A stretch of 64,000 bases of DNA from Paenibacillus melissococcoides (GTDB taxonomy: Bacteria; Bacillota; Bacilli; Paenibacillales; Paenibacillaceae): positions 372,001 through 436,000 of the forward strand of contig CALYLO010000003.1 of the NCBI GenBank assembly GCA_944800085.1, in the 5' to 3' direction. Below the pieces are notes generated by a model. The model did not search any database. It had not been told where the DNA came from and saw only the letters and a list, made by a program, of their open reading frames with translations. The translations under genes were made by a program, and so were the position numbers. Positions 26,658 through 35,477 of this stretch are shown here, piece after piece (the stretch's first letter is position 1; each line of letters opens with the position of its first letter).

Positions 26658-27389
26658 CTACAATTGAGTAATATGATGAACGTTGGAATCCGGATGGCGG
26701 TGCAGCTGCCGGCGGTACTCGACCTGCCCGATCTCGCAGCCCGGGCCGATAATAACATCGTTCCCGCGGACGATGCGTGCCGTCGTATGCTCCAATTCAA
26801 TATGATCGCCTTCGATGAGGTCGGCCCTCATGCGCGAATCCGGGGCCATATGGAACAGGCCGGGGAGCAAGCCGAGCAGATTGCCGAGTCCGCTGCCGCG
26901 CCGGATCTTGATCGTGTCGCCGCCGATCTCGCGGGCATGGCAAGGCCACTGAAGACGAAGGTCCAAGCTGCCCGCATTGAGCAGGCCTTCGACTTGGAGC
27001 GAGCCGCTGGCAGTGATGGACTCGAATTCGCAATCGCCCTGAACCGTCGCGGAGCCTTTCAGGCTCAGCCGGTCGCCCTGCAGATTGCGGCCGATGTTTG
27101 CCATCCCGCCGATATTGGCCTCCCCGGCGCGCAGGCTGCCGCGAATCTCGCCCTGCCCCTGAATAGAGAGCTTGTTCACATTCACGTTTCCGTTCACTTG
27201 GGAGGTTCCCCGAATTTTCATTTCGCCTGCCTTTACGCTGCCTTCGATATTGGCGCTTCCCGCGCAGCTGAACTGGCGGCAGTCCACATCGCCGTGCACG
27301 GAGCCGTCACCCATAATGCTTACTTTGTCATATACTCCTCCGCCCGCGCGTGAGGAGCCCATAATTTTCAGATTACGCCGCTGTTCCAT
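26658..27389 (-). CDS. yhbF: Bactofilin-like polymer-forming cytoskeletal protein (YhbF-like)
   Basis: The 243-aa protein is built of short repeating beta strands with Gly/Val spacing (VSIMGDGSVHGDVDC, KLSIQGQGEIRGSL, RLSLKGSATVQGDC), typical of the right-handed beta-helix of bactofilins. It is the second of two paralogous genes downstream of a MerR-like regulator, matching the B. subtilis yhbD-yhbE-yhbF order. There the bactofilins have been linked to flagellar assembly and motility. Which paralogue is yhbE or yhbF is inferred from position only. Confidence 0.8.
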   Translation of the reverse strand: MEQRRNLKIMGSSRAGGGVYDKVSIMGDGSVHGDVDCRQFSCAGSANIEGSVKAGEMKIRGTSQVNGNVNVNKLSIQGQGEIRGSLRAGEANIGGMANIGRNLQGDRLSLKGSATVQGDCEFESITASGSLQVEGLLNAGSLDLRLQWPCHAREIGGDTIKIRRGSGLGNLLGLLPGLFHMAPDSRMRADLIEGDHIELEHTTARIVRGNDVIIGPGCEIGQVEYRRQLHRHPDSNVHHITQL

Positions 27390-27465
27390 GTTGAATCTGA
27401 TTCCTCCTAATTCAGGCTTGTCGGTGCCGCAAGGGATAAATCCCAGACAGCCCGCATCCCGTTCA

Positions 27466-28140
27466 TTACAGCTTCCGGTGGCTGTTCACTTGAGCCTCTT
27501 CATGCAGTTGTAAGGATTGCCGGTATTCGACATGATCGATCTGGCAGCCGGGACCGATGGTGACATGATTGCCGCGCACGACGCGGGCCCGCGTATATTC
27601 CAGATCGACAATATCCCCCTCGATCGTGTCCGCCTCCAACTGAGGGCGGTTGATGAACGAGGAGAACAGCTTGTTGAAGATCGATAACGCGGCGCCCTGC
27701 CGAACCTGAATCCGCTCGCAGCCAATTTCGCGTGCCCGGCAGCCGCCAGCCATTTTCACATCGATCATGCCTGCGTTGAGCAGTCCGCCAATATGGAAGG
27801 CGCCGCGGGAGACGAAGCTTTCGGCCTGGCAATCGTAAGCGACCGTGACGGTGCCGTTCAGCTCGATCTCATTGCCCGACCAATGACCATCCAGCCGGGC
27901 CGTTCCATCGATGCGGCTATAATCCGATTGGAGGTTGCCCTTGAGAGTAAGCATCCCGCGAACCTCGGTTGAGTCCGCCTCCAGATTGCCCGTTACTTTG
28001 CCTTTCCCGTTGGAGACAAAGGACGAGCAGACGAGATCTCCATCGATATTGCCGACACCATCTATCCGAACGCGCTGATACGTGCCGCCGGACGAGCTTC
28101 CGAGACCTGAAATAATAATATCTCCCGTTGCTTGAGACAT
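27466..28140 (-). CDS. yhbE: Bactofilin-like polymer-forming cytoskeletal protein (YhbE-like)
   Basis: The 224-aa paralogue of the following gene has the same beta-helix periodicity (VRIDGVGNIDGDLVCSSF, TLKGNLQSDYSRIDGTARL). The two share a C-terminal block GNxVxIGPGCxIxxVEYR. It starts 15 bases after the MerR-like gene ends, so the three genes are probably one operon. Polymerisation without nucleotide is expected for the family. Confidence 0.82.
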   Translation of the reverse strand: MSQATGDIIISGLGSSSGGTYQRVRIDGVGNIDGDLVCSSFVSNGKGKVTGNLEADSTEVRGMLTLKGNLQSDYSRIDGTARLDGHWSGNEIELNGTVTVAYDCQAESFVSRGAFHIGGLLNAGMIDVKMAGGCRAREIGCERIQVRQGAALSIFNKLFSSFINRPQLEADTIEGDIVDLEYTRARVVRGNHVTIGPGCQIDHVEYRQSLQLHEEAQVNSHRKL

Positions 28141-28155
28141 AAGAGGTTCCTCCCA

Positions 28156-28779
28156 TTACGTAAGTTTGAGTTTCAATTCTTGCAGGCAGCTTGCAAGCGA
28201 CAGGCGGATTACGAGCTTCGTGCCGCCGTCGACGAAGATTTCTTCCGGGCTGGAGACGAGCAGCAGCGTGCTGATGCCCATCTTGCGGATCAGTACAAGA
28301 TCGCAATCCTTCCCCTCGAACTTGTCATAATGATCCACCAGCAGTTGAAGCAGCAGCAGGCCTTCCTCCAGGCTCATATCGCCGGATTGGAGCAGCCGAT
28401 CGAGCACATAAATATGCAGCAGCTTTTCGAATGAGAAAGCTTCGGCATCGCCCATTTGCTCGGTGTACACTTGAAGCGCCATCGGCGACACGAGACCGCG
28501 GCCGATAATCTCGGACCGGCTGAATGCAGTGCTGGCGACATGAGGCGAGAACATGTCCGCCAATTCATCGAGCGACAAATCCTCTTTCATATTGATGATT
28601 TTATCGATTCGCTCCAATATTTTCTCTCTTGGAAAAAAAGTCTCTTGGCCGGTGTGGGTAGACTTCCGGATAAACCACGCTTCCGGTATCAGATTTTTGC
28701 GCTTCCACCGGTATAGCTGCCCATAAGAGATGCCGGTCAGATCGAGCAATTCTTTTTTTGAAATCAATTGTTCGTCCAC
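28156..28779 (-). CDS. yhbD: MerR-like DNA-binding regulator YhbD (DUF4004-like)
   Basis: The 207-aa protein starts with a MerR-type winged helix (KKELLDLTGISYGQLYRWKRKNLIPEAWF), then a long helical region. GTG start at 28779 behind AAAGGAGG. It sits immediately upstream of the two bactofilin genes. A perfect 12-bp inverted repeat overlapping its promoter -10 suggests autoregulation. Gene order matches B. subtilis yhbD-yhbE-yhbF. Confidence 0.8.
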   Translation of the reverse strand: MDEQLISKKELLDLTGISYGQLYRWKRKNLIPEAWFIRKSTHTGQETFFPREKILERIDKIINMKEDLSLDELADMFSPHVASTAFSRSEIIGRGLVSPMALQVYTEQMGDAEAFSFEKLLHIYVLDRLLQSGDMSLEEGLLLLQLLVDHYDKFEGKDCDLVLIRKMGISTLLLVSSPEEIFVDGGTKLVIRLSLASCLQELKLKLT

Positions 28780-28810
28780 GCCAAGCGGAAGCCTCCTTTA
28801 TTATTGATGT

Positions 28811-28841
28811 AACAGTGTTACGTTGATATCGTAACACTGTT
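28811..28841 (-). promoter_or_regulatory. Perfect 12-7-12 inverted repeat, probable yhbD operator
   Basis: AACAGTGTTACG (28811-28822) and CGTAACACTGTT (28830-28841) are exact inverse copies with a 7-base spacer. It overlaps the -10 and spacer of the yhbD promoter, so a bound dimer should block or remodel transcription. The T-rich sequence on the plus strand could also be read as a terminator, but no plus-strand gene ends here. Confidence 0.65.
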
Positions 28842-28856
28842 TTATTTAGAGTGCAA
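28828..28856 (-). promoter_or_regulatory. yhbD promoter
   Basis: On the minus strand TTGCAC (28851-28856) and TACGAT (28828-28833) are 17 bases apart, about 50 bases before the yhbD start. Confidence 0.6.
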
Positions 28857-29006
28857 TCCTGAGGTTCGCCTGCTGCCCCGTTTGGGAGATCAAATGATGA
28901 ATTATCGTTTACCTGGTTTCTATTTCGCCCTTTTTCTTCGTTAATCACCTGAATCCTTCTCTATGCTTCACTCTCTCTGAAAAGGGTTACGAAAATAGAA
29001 ACTTTT

Positions 29007-29035
29007 TGTAATCTTTTGCGTCTAAGACTATGTTC
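29007..29035 (+). promoter_or_regulatory. Candidate promoter for copper-amine-oxidase-domain gene
   Basis: TTGTAA (29007-29012) and TATGTT (29030-29035) are spaced 17 bases, about 60 bases before the start at 29097. Confidence 0.4.
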
Positions 29036-29096
29036 AATACAATGGTCAGGATTCTATGAGCACAATGATTACGATGGGTGAGGAGAACACACAGAA

Positions 29097-31235
29097 ATGA
29101 AATCTTGGAAAAAGCTATTTGTTACTTGCTTGGCAGCAATACAACTTATCACGATGGTTCCCGTCATGGCAGCGGCAGAAGGAGACGGCAGCGTGGCAGG
29201 AGGAACGGAAGCAGCCGTCGAATTCCCACAGCAAGGCGACATTACAAGTGAAGAGCCGGACGGAGATGGAAGCGCGGACAATCCCGATACAGCGGACCCG
29301 GACATGACGGAGCCGGAAACGGTTACCCCCGATCCAACAGCCGGCACAGCCGGCAAGGATGAGCTCATCCTGATGGCGAACAGCAATGTGATGTATCATA
29401 ACGGCGTCAAATACACTTCCCCACAGCCGATTACCGTCAAAAAGGGCGTTTCTTATATAGCTCTCCGGTCCTTGGTGGATCGGTTCGGATTGCAGACCCG
29501 ATTCGACAATAAGACCAAGGAAACGATTATTACGAACGGAGACAAGGAACTGCGCTATAAAGCGGGCAGCGATCAATACCGGGTGAACGGTTCCCCGACG
29601 AAGATGAGCGGGGAATCCTATATTGTCAAAAACACGTTAATGGTGCCGGTCACGTCCGCAATGCAGGCCTTTGGCTATCCATATACATGGGACAGCAAGA
29701 ACAAGCGAATCGTGATTCAGTTGAACACGCAACCGATTGCCAAATTCAGCGTAAATGAAGAGGAAATTTTCGCGACGCAGACCCGCGTGACGGTCAAGAA
29801 TGAATCGACGAGTCCAACCGGGTTGAAGATAGTCGATGAGCAATGGGAAGGGCTTCAGGAGTATTATGATGAGCCGGGGGTTTACACCATCACGCTTCGT
29901 GTCGTCGACGAGCGCGGCAACATAAGCGAACCTTACTCTGTCAATATTACGGTCCAGCCGGCGAAGGAACCGCCGAAGGCGAACTTCCAGACGCCTAAGA
30001 CGACCTACAAAATGGGGGAATATATCCGTTACGAAGACTTGAGTACGGATAAAGAGGATTCCATCACGGAACGGGTATGGACCAACAACGAGCCGGCGTT
30101 TTTTCAACCGGGTCCACAGACGATTACGCTCAAGGTTACAAATGAGTTCGGGCTGACGGATGAGTATTCCCAGACCATCATGATCTCCGACGAAACACTG
30201 TACACCTTCGATGAGTTCAACCTGCTCTACACTCCGTACGGGGAAATATTCCCGCTTGGCGCACGTTCCGTATTGGACATGAAGCTGCTTCAGCCGGAAG
30301 TGAAGGAAGAGCGACGGACACTGTACCGCACGAATTCCCCGGAGACCGTGCTTGAGGAAGGAATCGTGTACAAAGATCGCGTTGCAGGCGGCGCCCGTAT
30401 TTTCCTCCATCACAAGAATGGAACCGACAAGAAGATGAAGCTCTATGTGCTGGCGAAGAACATATCCGATGATCCGGCCACCGTCTATGTGGAGCATTAC
30501 GGCCAAGCTGGACCGAATCCGTATCCGCAGCAGACCGGGAAGCTCGCATCGGTTCGATATATGGAATCGTTCGAGCAGACGGGAGAAATCAATGAGCTTG
30601 TGCTCCAGCCGAATGAGACCCGGGTGCTGATACCGGAATTGAACGAGCGCGCGATGAGACCAGGGGATGTCTATACGATGTATGCCGATTTCTTCGGCGA
30701 CAACACGCTGGAATATTCGGTCGTGGCCCTGGAAGATTCGAAGGATATTATGAAGGAACTGAACAAGCTGAAGGAGCTTGAGCCTGACGGCAAGCATATC
30801 CGGGGTACGTTCAACAATGCGGATCGCGTATTCACGATTGGCGAGCGGGTAGGGGAAGTTGCGTCCCGTCTCGTATTTGCCGACAAGACAAATGACACGT
30901 ACATTGAAGGTTCGGATATGATGACCTATGAGAACCAAGTGAACGCCGGCAACTACGGCGTATTGTACCGCGTCAAGCTGGAAAATGTGGCGCCGCACAC
31001 ACTGATCGCCTTCAACTCTCGCGGCGGCTCATACTCCGGGGGCTTGTTTGTGAACGGACAGACCGTGACGACCCCGAATAACGGAAGATTGAGCAGTACG
31101 AGCGAAGCCAGCGTCGTCTACCGGACCGGAGCTTACGAGGAGACGGTAGAGATCCTGTTCACCCCGGCTGCGGGCAGCAATATGCCGGTCAATCTGCTAT
31201 TCATCCCACTGCCAAAAGAAAAACCAGCAGAATAA
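29097..31235 (+). CDS. Secreted copper-amine-oxidase-N-domain and PKD-like protein
   Basis: The 712-aa protein has a signal peptide (1-26) and an acidic Asp/Pro/Thr linker (28-85). A copper amine oxidase N-terminal-like domain follows (about 90-215; SNVMYHNGVKY, YIALRSLVDRFG). Two PKD-like modules come next (YYDEPGVYTITLRVVDERGN and FFQPGPQTITLKVTNEFG), then a long beta-rich C-terminal region. No enzyme active site is evident; a surface or wall-associated role is likely. It is paralogous over its length to the leftward gene at 54164-55921. GAGGAG precedes the start. Confidence 0.85.
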   Translation: MKSWKKLFVTCLAAIQLITMVPVMAAAEGDGSVAGGTEAAVEFPQQGDITSEEPDGDGSADNPDTADPDMTEPETVTPDPTAGTAGKDELILMANSNVMYHNGVKYTSPQPITVKKGVSYIALRSLVDRFGLQTRFDNKTKETIITNGDKELRYKAGSDQYRVNGSPTKMSGESYIVKNTLMVPVTSAMQAFGYPYTWDSKNKRIVIQLNTQPIAKFSVNEEEIFATQTRVTVKNESTSPTGLKIVDEQWEGLQEYYDEPGVYTITLRVVDERGNISEPYSVNITVQPAKEPPKANFQTPKTTYKMGEYIRYEDLSTDKEDSITERVWTNNEPAFFQPGPQTITLKVTNEFGLTDEYSQTIMISDETLYTFDEFNLLYTPYGEIFPLGARSVLDMKLLQPEVKEERRTLYRTNSPETVLEEGIVYKDRVAGGARIFLHHKNGTDKKMKLYVLAKNISDDPATVYVEHYGQAGPNPYPQQTGKLASVRYMESFEQTGEINELVLQPNETRVLIPELNERAMRPGDVYTMYADFFGDNTLEYSVVALEDSKDIMKELNKLKELEPDGKHIRGTFNNADRVFTIGERVGEVASRLVFADKTNDTYIEGSDMMTYENQVNAGNYGVLYRVKLENVAPHTLIAFNSRGGSYSGGLFVNGQTVTTPNNGRLSSTSEASVVYRTGAYEETVEILFTPAAGSNMPVNLLFIPLPKEKPAE

Positions 31236-31269
31236 GCCATCATTCTTAACTTATCACAACGCTTGATTG

Positions 31270-31302
31270 AGAGAGGGTACCCCCGCGGTGCCCTCTCTTT
31301 TT
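31270..31302 (+). terminator. Rho-independent terminator
   Basis: A 12-bp stem (AGAGAGGGTACC with one mismatch) around a 5-base loop is followed by TTTTT. It ends the preceding gene. Confidence 0.85.
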
Positions 31303-31324
31303 GGCGTAACTCGACGGGCCCTTG

Positions 31325-31652
31325 ACTCCTTATAGCCAATATCCCCGCGGCTCAGGTGTCACGGCTGATATCCCGTGCACTCCTTACAGCCAATATCCCT
31401 GCGGGTCAGGTGTCAGGAGTGATGTTCCGCTGATCCTTATGACCAATATCCCACCGCCTCAGGTGGCAGGGCTAATGTCCCGCGCTAACTCCTTACAGCC
31501 AATATCCCCGCGGGTCAGGTGTCAGGAGTGATGTTCCGCTGACTCCTTATGACCAATATCCCACCGCCTCAGGTGGCAGGGCTAATGTCCCGCGCTGACT
31601 CCTTACAGCCAATATCCCAACGAATCAGGTCTCACAACTGATGTTCCGTGCT
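31325..31652 (+). repeat. Six-unit 54-56-bp tandem repeat array with a two-unit higher order
   Basis: Units start at 31325, 31379, 31433, 31488, 31542 and 31598 and share ACTCCTTA-x-xCCAATATCCC and CAGGT. Units 2+3 and 4+5 are nearly identical, so a 109-base pair was duplicated. The same AATATCCC...CTCAGG core recurs near 60768, 61066 and 61139. Not CRISPR: units abut without unique spacers. Confidence 0.85.
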
Positions 31653-31718
31653 CATTTTATTTAACAATGAATCCCCACCGAGAACTTTGGCACACTAGCT
31701 AACCGAGAACTTACTAAA

Positions 31719-31918
31719 CCTGCGCGACGGGGAGAGCGAGCATAAGAGTCAGAAAGAGACGTGTCCAACCTGGGTGACGGGGATAACGAGCATAAGAGGC
31801 AGAAAGTGACTTGTCCAACCTGCGTGACGGGGATAACGAGCATAAGAGCCAGAAAATGAATAGTCCAGTCTGCGTCAAGAGGGTAGCGAACGTAAGCGGC
31901 AGTAAGAGATGTATCCGT
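31719..31918 (+). repeat. Four-unit 50-bp tandem repeat
   Basis: Exact 50-base periodicity at 31719, 31769, 31819 and 31869, with the core CCTGCGTGACGGGGATAACG and AGCATAAGAG. The last unit is the most diverged. It lies just beyond the end of the leftward siderophore operon. Confidence 0.85.
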
Positions 31919-31986
31919 CCGATATGCGACCTTGTGCCCCGGCTTCGGTGGCCCGCGCAGGCGGGCCATCCGTTACAGTTGAGGGG

Positions 31987-33039
31987 CTAGCCGTCGCTCC
32001 GCTTCCGCCGGAGCAGCAAGATGATGAAGAAGGGAGCCCCGATGGCGGCGGTGAAGACGCCGACCGGGATATCGAGCGGACTCATCATGGTGCGGGCGGC
32101 CGTATCGGCGATGACGATCAGGATGGCGCCGACAAGCGCGCTCATTGGTATGAGCAGGCCATAGGTCACGCCGGCGAAGCGGCGGGCGATATGCGGCGCC
32201 ATCAGAGCGATGAAGCCGATAGGGCCGCCGATGGCCACTCCGGCCCCGGCAAGGACGGCCGCGGTGCCCAGCAGAAGGAAGCGGTCGCGCTGCACGCTGC
32301 TGCCGGCGGCTTGGGCGACATCGTCCCCGAGCTGGAGCAGGTTGATGCGCCGCGACAGGATGAAGGCGATCACCCCGGTGACGGCGAACCAGATCAAGAT
32401 TTGCTTGGCTTGCGGCCAGCCGGCGCCGTATACACTGCCGAGCAGCCAATTGTAGGCCTTCGCGGTCACGTACATCGGGCTCATGACGACCAGCATCGTG
32501 TTGACCGCCTGTGCGGCGGCGCCGACGCCGACCCCGATTAGGACGAGCGTCGCCGGCTTCACGCCCTGCTTCCAGGCGAGACCGTAGACGATGAAGGTCA
32601 TGAGCGCCGCGCCAACGAATGCTGTCGGAGGCAGCCAGGCGATGCTGGCTGACGGAGCCAGTGTCAGCAGCGCCGTGGCGGCGACCGATGCCCCGCCCGT
32701 AATGCCGATGATATCCGGCGATGCGAGCGGATTGCGGATTAGCCCCTGCATGATGGCGCCGGAGGCGGCCAATGAAGCGCCGACGAAGGCGCCCGTCACG
32801 ATGCGCGGCATGCGCAGCTTCTGCACGGTCATCACATGGACGGGCTCGCCGTAGCCGAAGGAGGCCAGGAGCGCATCGAGCGGAGCGATGCGCAGCGTGC
32901 CGATGCCGGCGCTTACTACCATGCATATGAGCAGCAGCAGGAAGAGCAGGGCCAGCGCAAACCATCCCTTCCGTTCGATCAGGAAGGAGACGCGGCCCGA
33001 GCGGGAGCGAAATTGCCGTTGGGTGCCATTCTGTCTCAT
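31987..33039 (-). CDS. FecCD-family siderophore ABC transporter permease
   Basis: The 350-aa polytopic protein has the BtuC/FecCD hallmarks: RMPRIVTGAFVGASLAASGAIMQGLIRNPLASPDIIGITGGAS, GGPIGFIALMAPHIARR, and the C-terminal DIPVGVFTAAIGAPFFIILLLRRK. It pairs with the upstream permease, whose end it overlaps by four bases (ATGA). Together with the divergent binding lipoprotein it imports an iron chelate. No ATPase gene is in the operon, so a shared ATPase is probable, as for several Bacillus siderophore systems. Confidence 0.93.
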   Translation of the reverse strand: MRQNGTQRQFRSRSGRVSFLIERKGWFALALLFLLLLICMVVSAGIGTLRIAPLDALLASFGYGEPVHVMTVQKLRMPRIVTGAFVGASLAASGAIMQGLIRNPLASPDIIGITGGASVAATALLTLAPSASIAWLPPTAFVGAALMTFIVYGLAWKQGVKPATLVLIGVGVGAAAQAVNTMLVVMSPMYVTAKAYNWLLGSVYGAGWPQAKQILIWFAVTGVIAFILSRRINLLQLGDDVAQAAGSSVQRDRFLLLGTAAVLAGAGVAIGGPIGFIALMAPHIARRFAGVTYGLLIPMSALVGAILIVIADTAARTMMSPLDIPVGVFTAAIGAPFFIILLLRRKRSDG

Positions 33040-34055
33040 CCTCTAACCCCCTTGCGTGCGGCGTATACAAAGAACGGTACCCCGATGATCGCGGTCATGA
33101 CGCCGATAGGAATCTCCTTCGGTTCGGCGATGAAGCGGGCGCCGATATCTGCAAGCAGAAGCACGATCGCGCCGATCAAGCCGCTGTAGACGACGAGCCA
33201 GCGCATGCCGATGCCGACCAGACTGCGGGCGATATGCGGGACGACGAGACCGAGGAATCCGATCGGTCCCGCAACGGCGACCGAAGATCCGGCAAGCATG
33301 ACGATGAGCAGTCCCATGCCCCACTTGATATAGGGGACCTTCAGCCCGAGGCTGACGGCGACATCATCGCCGAGGTTCAGCGTATCCATCGGCTTGGCCA
33401 GCACCCAGGCTCCGATCCAGGCGATGGCCATGTACGGGAGCACGTCAATCAGCACCTCCAGCTTCCTGCCTTCGACCGAGCCGGCAATCCAGAACAGGAC
33501 TTCCTCCAAGGCCCGATGATTGGAGATAAGCAGGCCGTTGGTCAGCGAGCTGCTGAGCGCGGCGATGGCGGAGCCTGCGAGCGTCATGCGAATCGGATGA
33601 ATCTGTCTTCCGCCCGACGAACCGAGCAGGAAGACGAGCAGGCAGCCGGCGCAGGCGCCGGCTAACGCGAGCCAAGTGAAGGATTGCAGCGAGTTCAACT
33701 GGAAAAAGATGAATCCGATCACGACAAACAGGGAACTGCTCGCGTTGATTCCAAAAATCCCGGCATCGGCAAGCGGGTTCTTCGTCAGCGATTGGAGAAT
33801 GACGCCGGAGATGCCGAGGCTGGCTCCGACCGCTGCGGCAATGAGCGCCCGCGGAATCCGGACTTCGCGGATAACGATATGCTCATTGCTTCCCGCATAC
33901 TGCTGATAATCGGTTAGCGCTTCCCATACGTGATGAAGCTTCGTATCGAATACGCCGTATACGATGCTCGCCCAGACGCATCCGAGCAGGACAAAGATGC
34001 CAACGCTGCAGCCAATCCATTTGGCGGACGAGGATGATAGCCAAGAAGTTCTCAT
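33036..34055 (-). CDS. FecCD-family siderophore ABC transporter permease
   Basis: The 339-aa protein has RIPRALIAAAVGASLGISGVILQSLTKNPLADAGIFGINAS, GPIGFLGLVVPHIARSLVG and EIPIGVMTAIIGVPFFVYAARK, all FecCD signatures. ATG 34055 is chosen because AAAGGAA lies 8 bases upstream; an in-frame ATG at 34097 lacks a site. It is the first leftward gene from a divergent promoter region with a Fur box. Confidence 0.93.
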   Translation of the reverse strand: MRTSWLSSSSAKWIGCSVGIFVLLGCVWASIVYGVFDTKLHHVWEALTDYQQYAGSNEHIVIREVRIPRALIAAAVGASLGISGVILQSLTKNPLADAGIFGINASSSLFVVIGFIFFQLNSLQSFTWLALAGACAGCLLVFLLGSSGGRQIHPIRMTLAGSAIAALSSSLTNGLLISNHRALEEVLFWIAGSVEGRKLEVLIDVLPYMAIAWIGAWVLAKPMDTLNLGDDVAVSLGLKVPYIKWGMGLLIVMLAGSSVAVAGPIGFLGLVVPHIARSLVGIGMRWLVVYSGLIGAIVLLLADIGARFIAEPKEIPIGVMTAIIGVPFFVYAARKGVRG

Positions 34056-34100
34056 GCGGCGTATTCCTTTCTTTAACGTAAATGATATAAAAATCAATTG

Positions 34101-34129
34101 TTGACAAATCGCAGCACATTCTATACGAT
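34101..34129 (+). promoter_or_regulatory. Promoter of siderophore-binding lipoprotein gene
   Basis: TTGACA (34101-34106), a 17-base spacer and TACGAT (34124-34129). A Fur box lies 16 bases downstream of the -10. Confidence 0.7.
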
Positions 34130-34145
34130 TAGCTTGTTCGGCGAC

Positions 34146-34160
34146 TGATAATCATTATCA
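34146..34160. promoter_or_regulatory. Fur box
   Basis: TGATAATCATTATCA is a perfect 7-1-7 inverted repeat that matches the Bacillus Fur consensus. It lies between the divergent permease and binding-protein genes, just downstream of the rightward promoter. Both directions are probably repressed under iron sufficiency. Confidence 0.88.
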
Positions 34161-34285
34161 GGACTGGCCGATTCAATTGCAACAATAAATTTATATCTAT
34201 TTTTGAACTTTTTTTTAATGTTTGGAATGATTCTAAGGAAGAGCCGATTGATGGCTCTGGTGATGTGAAAGGGGCAAATACTCGA

Positions 34286-35266
34286 ATGAAGAAGTGGACA
34301 TCATTGCTGTCTCTCGTGCTGGTGATTGGTCTGGTGCTGTCGGCCTGCGGCGGTAATTCGAATGGCGGGGCAGGCGGTTCGACGGAAGGCGCCGGGAAAG
34401 CGGAAGGAGATGGCGAGGCTCAGACCCGGGCCGTCAAGCATGCGATGGGGACATCGAACGTTCCGACGCAACCGAAGCGCGTCGTCGTGCTGACGAACGA
34501 AGGGACGGAAGCGCTGCTCGAGCTCGGCATCAAGCCGGTCGGAGCCGTGAAGTCCTGGACGGGAGAACCTTGGTATGATCATAATAAAGCGGACATGGAA
34601 GGCGTCGTCGATCTCGGTGAGGAAGGCCAACCGAATCTGGAGGCGATTCTGAGTCTGCAGCCGGATCTTATTCTCGGAACGAAAATGCGTCACGAAGCGC
34701 TCTACCAGCAGCTAAGCGATATTGCCCCAACGGTCTTTTCCGAGACATTGCGCGGGGAATGGAAGGAGAATCTGCTGCTGTGGGCCGATGCGGTCAACAA
34801 GAAGGCGGAGGGCGAGCAATTGATTCAGAACTTCGACAAGCGGGTTGAAGATTTCCGGGCAAAGGCCGGCGATCAGCTCAACAAGGAAGTCTCGATTGTC
34901 CGATTCATGCCAGGCAAGGTGCGCATTTATTATAAGCAGACGTTCTCCGGCATTATTTTCGATCAGATCGGCATCAAGCGTCCGGCGGCCCAGCAAAAAG
35001 ACGCCTTCGCGGATGACGTCTCCAAGGAACGGATACCGGAAATGGACGGCGACATGATGTTCTACTTCGTCTATGAGACAGGGAACCAGGAAGCGTCGAA
35101 GCTGGAGGAAGAATGGACGAAGGACAAGCTGTGGCAAAACCTGAACGTGGTGAAGAACAACCAGGTCTTCCGCGTCGATGACGCCATCTGGAATACGGCC
35201 GGCGGCGTGCGCGCAGCGAACCTGATGCTCGATGATTTGTACAAGCAGTATCATTTAGAGAAATAA
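34286..35266 (+). CDS. Iron-siderophore-binding lipoprotein
   Basis: The 326-aa product has a lipoprotein signal peptide with lipobox LVLSAC (Cys21) and a Ser/Gly linker. A type III periplasmic-binding fold follows (PKRVVVLTNEGTEALLELGIKPVGA, LEAILSLQPDLILGTK, VFRVDDAIWNTAGGVRAANLMLDDL). It should capture a ferric siderophore for the divergently encoded permeases. ATG 34286 is taken as start because the lipobox follows it at a normal distance; an upstream in-frame GTG is less likely. Confidence 0.92.
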   Translation: MKKWTSLLSLVLVIGLVLSACGGNSNGGAGGSTEGAGKAEGDGEAQTRAVKHAMGTSNVPTQPKRVVVLTNEGTEALLELGIKPVGAVKSWTGEPWYDHNKADMEGVVDLGEEGQPNLEAILSLQPDLILGTKMRHEALYQQLSDIAPTVFSETLRGEWKENLLLWADAVNKKAEGEQLIQNFDKRVEDFRAKAGDQLNKEVSIVRFMPGKVRIYYKQTFSGIIFDQIGIKRPAAQQKDAFADDVSKERIPEMDGDMMFYFVYETGNQEASKLEEEWTKDKLWQNLNVVKNNQVFRVDDAIWNTAGGVRAANLMLDDLYKQYHLEK

Positions 35267-35281
35267 TCGCATCACGTTAAG

Positions 35282-35325
35282 GAGGCTGTCCCCCATGCCG
35301 GAAGGCATGGCAGGGGCAGCCTCTT
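35282..35325 (+). terminator. Probable terminator hairpin after the siderophore-binding gene
   Basis: GAGGCTGTCCCC pairs with GGGGCAGCCTC around an inner CCATGCC/GGCATGG stem. The U-tract is poor (CTTATG), so termination efficiency is uncertain. Confidence 0.5.
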
Positions 35326-35477
35326 ATGCTGAGTGGCATCGGCAGAGTGGCAGCGGGGTGACCGACTGGATGAGCGGGGGATTAACTGGGCAGCGGTTGG
35401 CGGGGAGAAGGTTTGACTACGGAAGGACAATAGCTCATTATTAGAGGAGAGGTTCGGAATCTACGGGAGGGACACCG

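Noticed and set aside
28811..28850. Reading the yhbD palindrome as a plus-strand terminator
   Set aside because: No plus-strand gene ends nearby, and the palindrome overlaps a good minus-strand promoter, so an operator is the simpler reading.
31322..31531. A 69-codon frame with repeated PYSQYP-like peptides across the tandem array
   Set aside because: It merely translates the DNA repeat, has no ribosome site, and the frame breaks at unit-length changes.
31325..31918. Possible CRISPR array
   Set aside because: Repeat units abut with no unique spacers, the two arrays have different units, and no cas gene is present.
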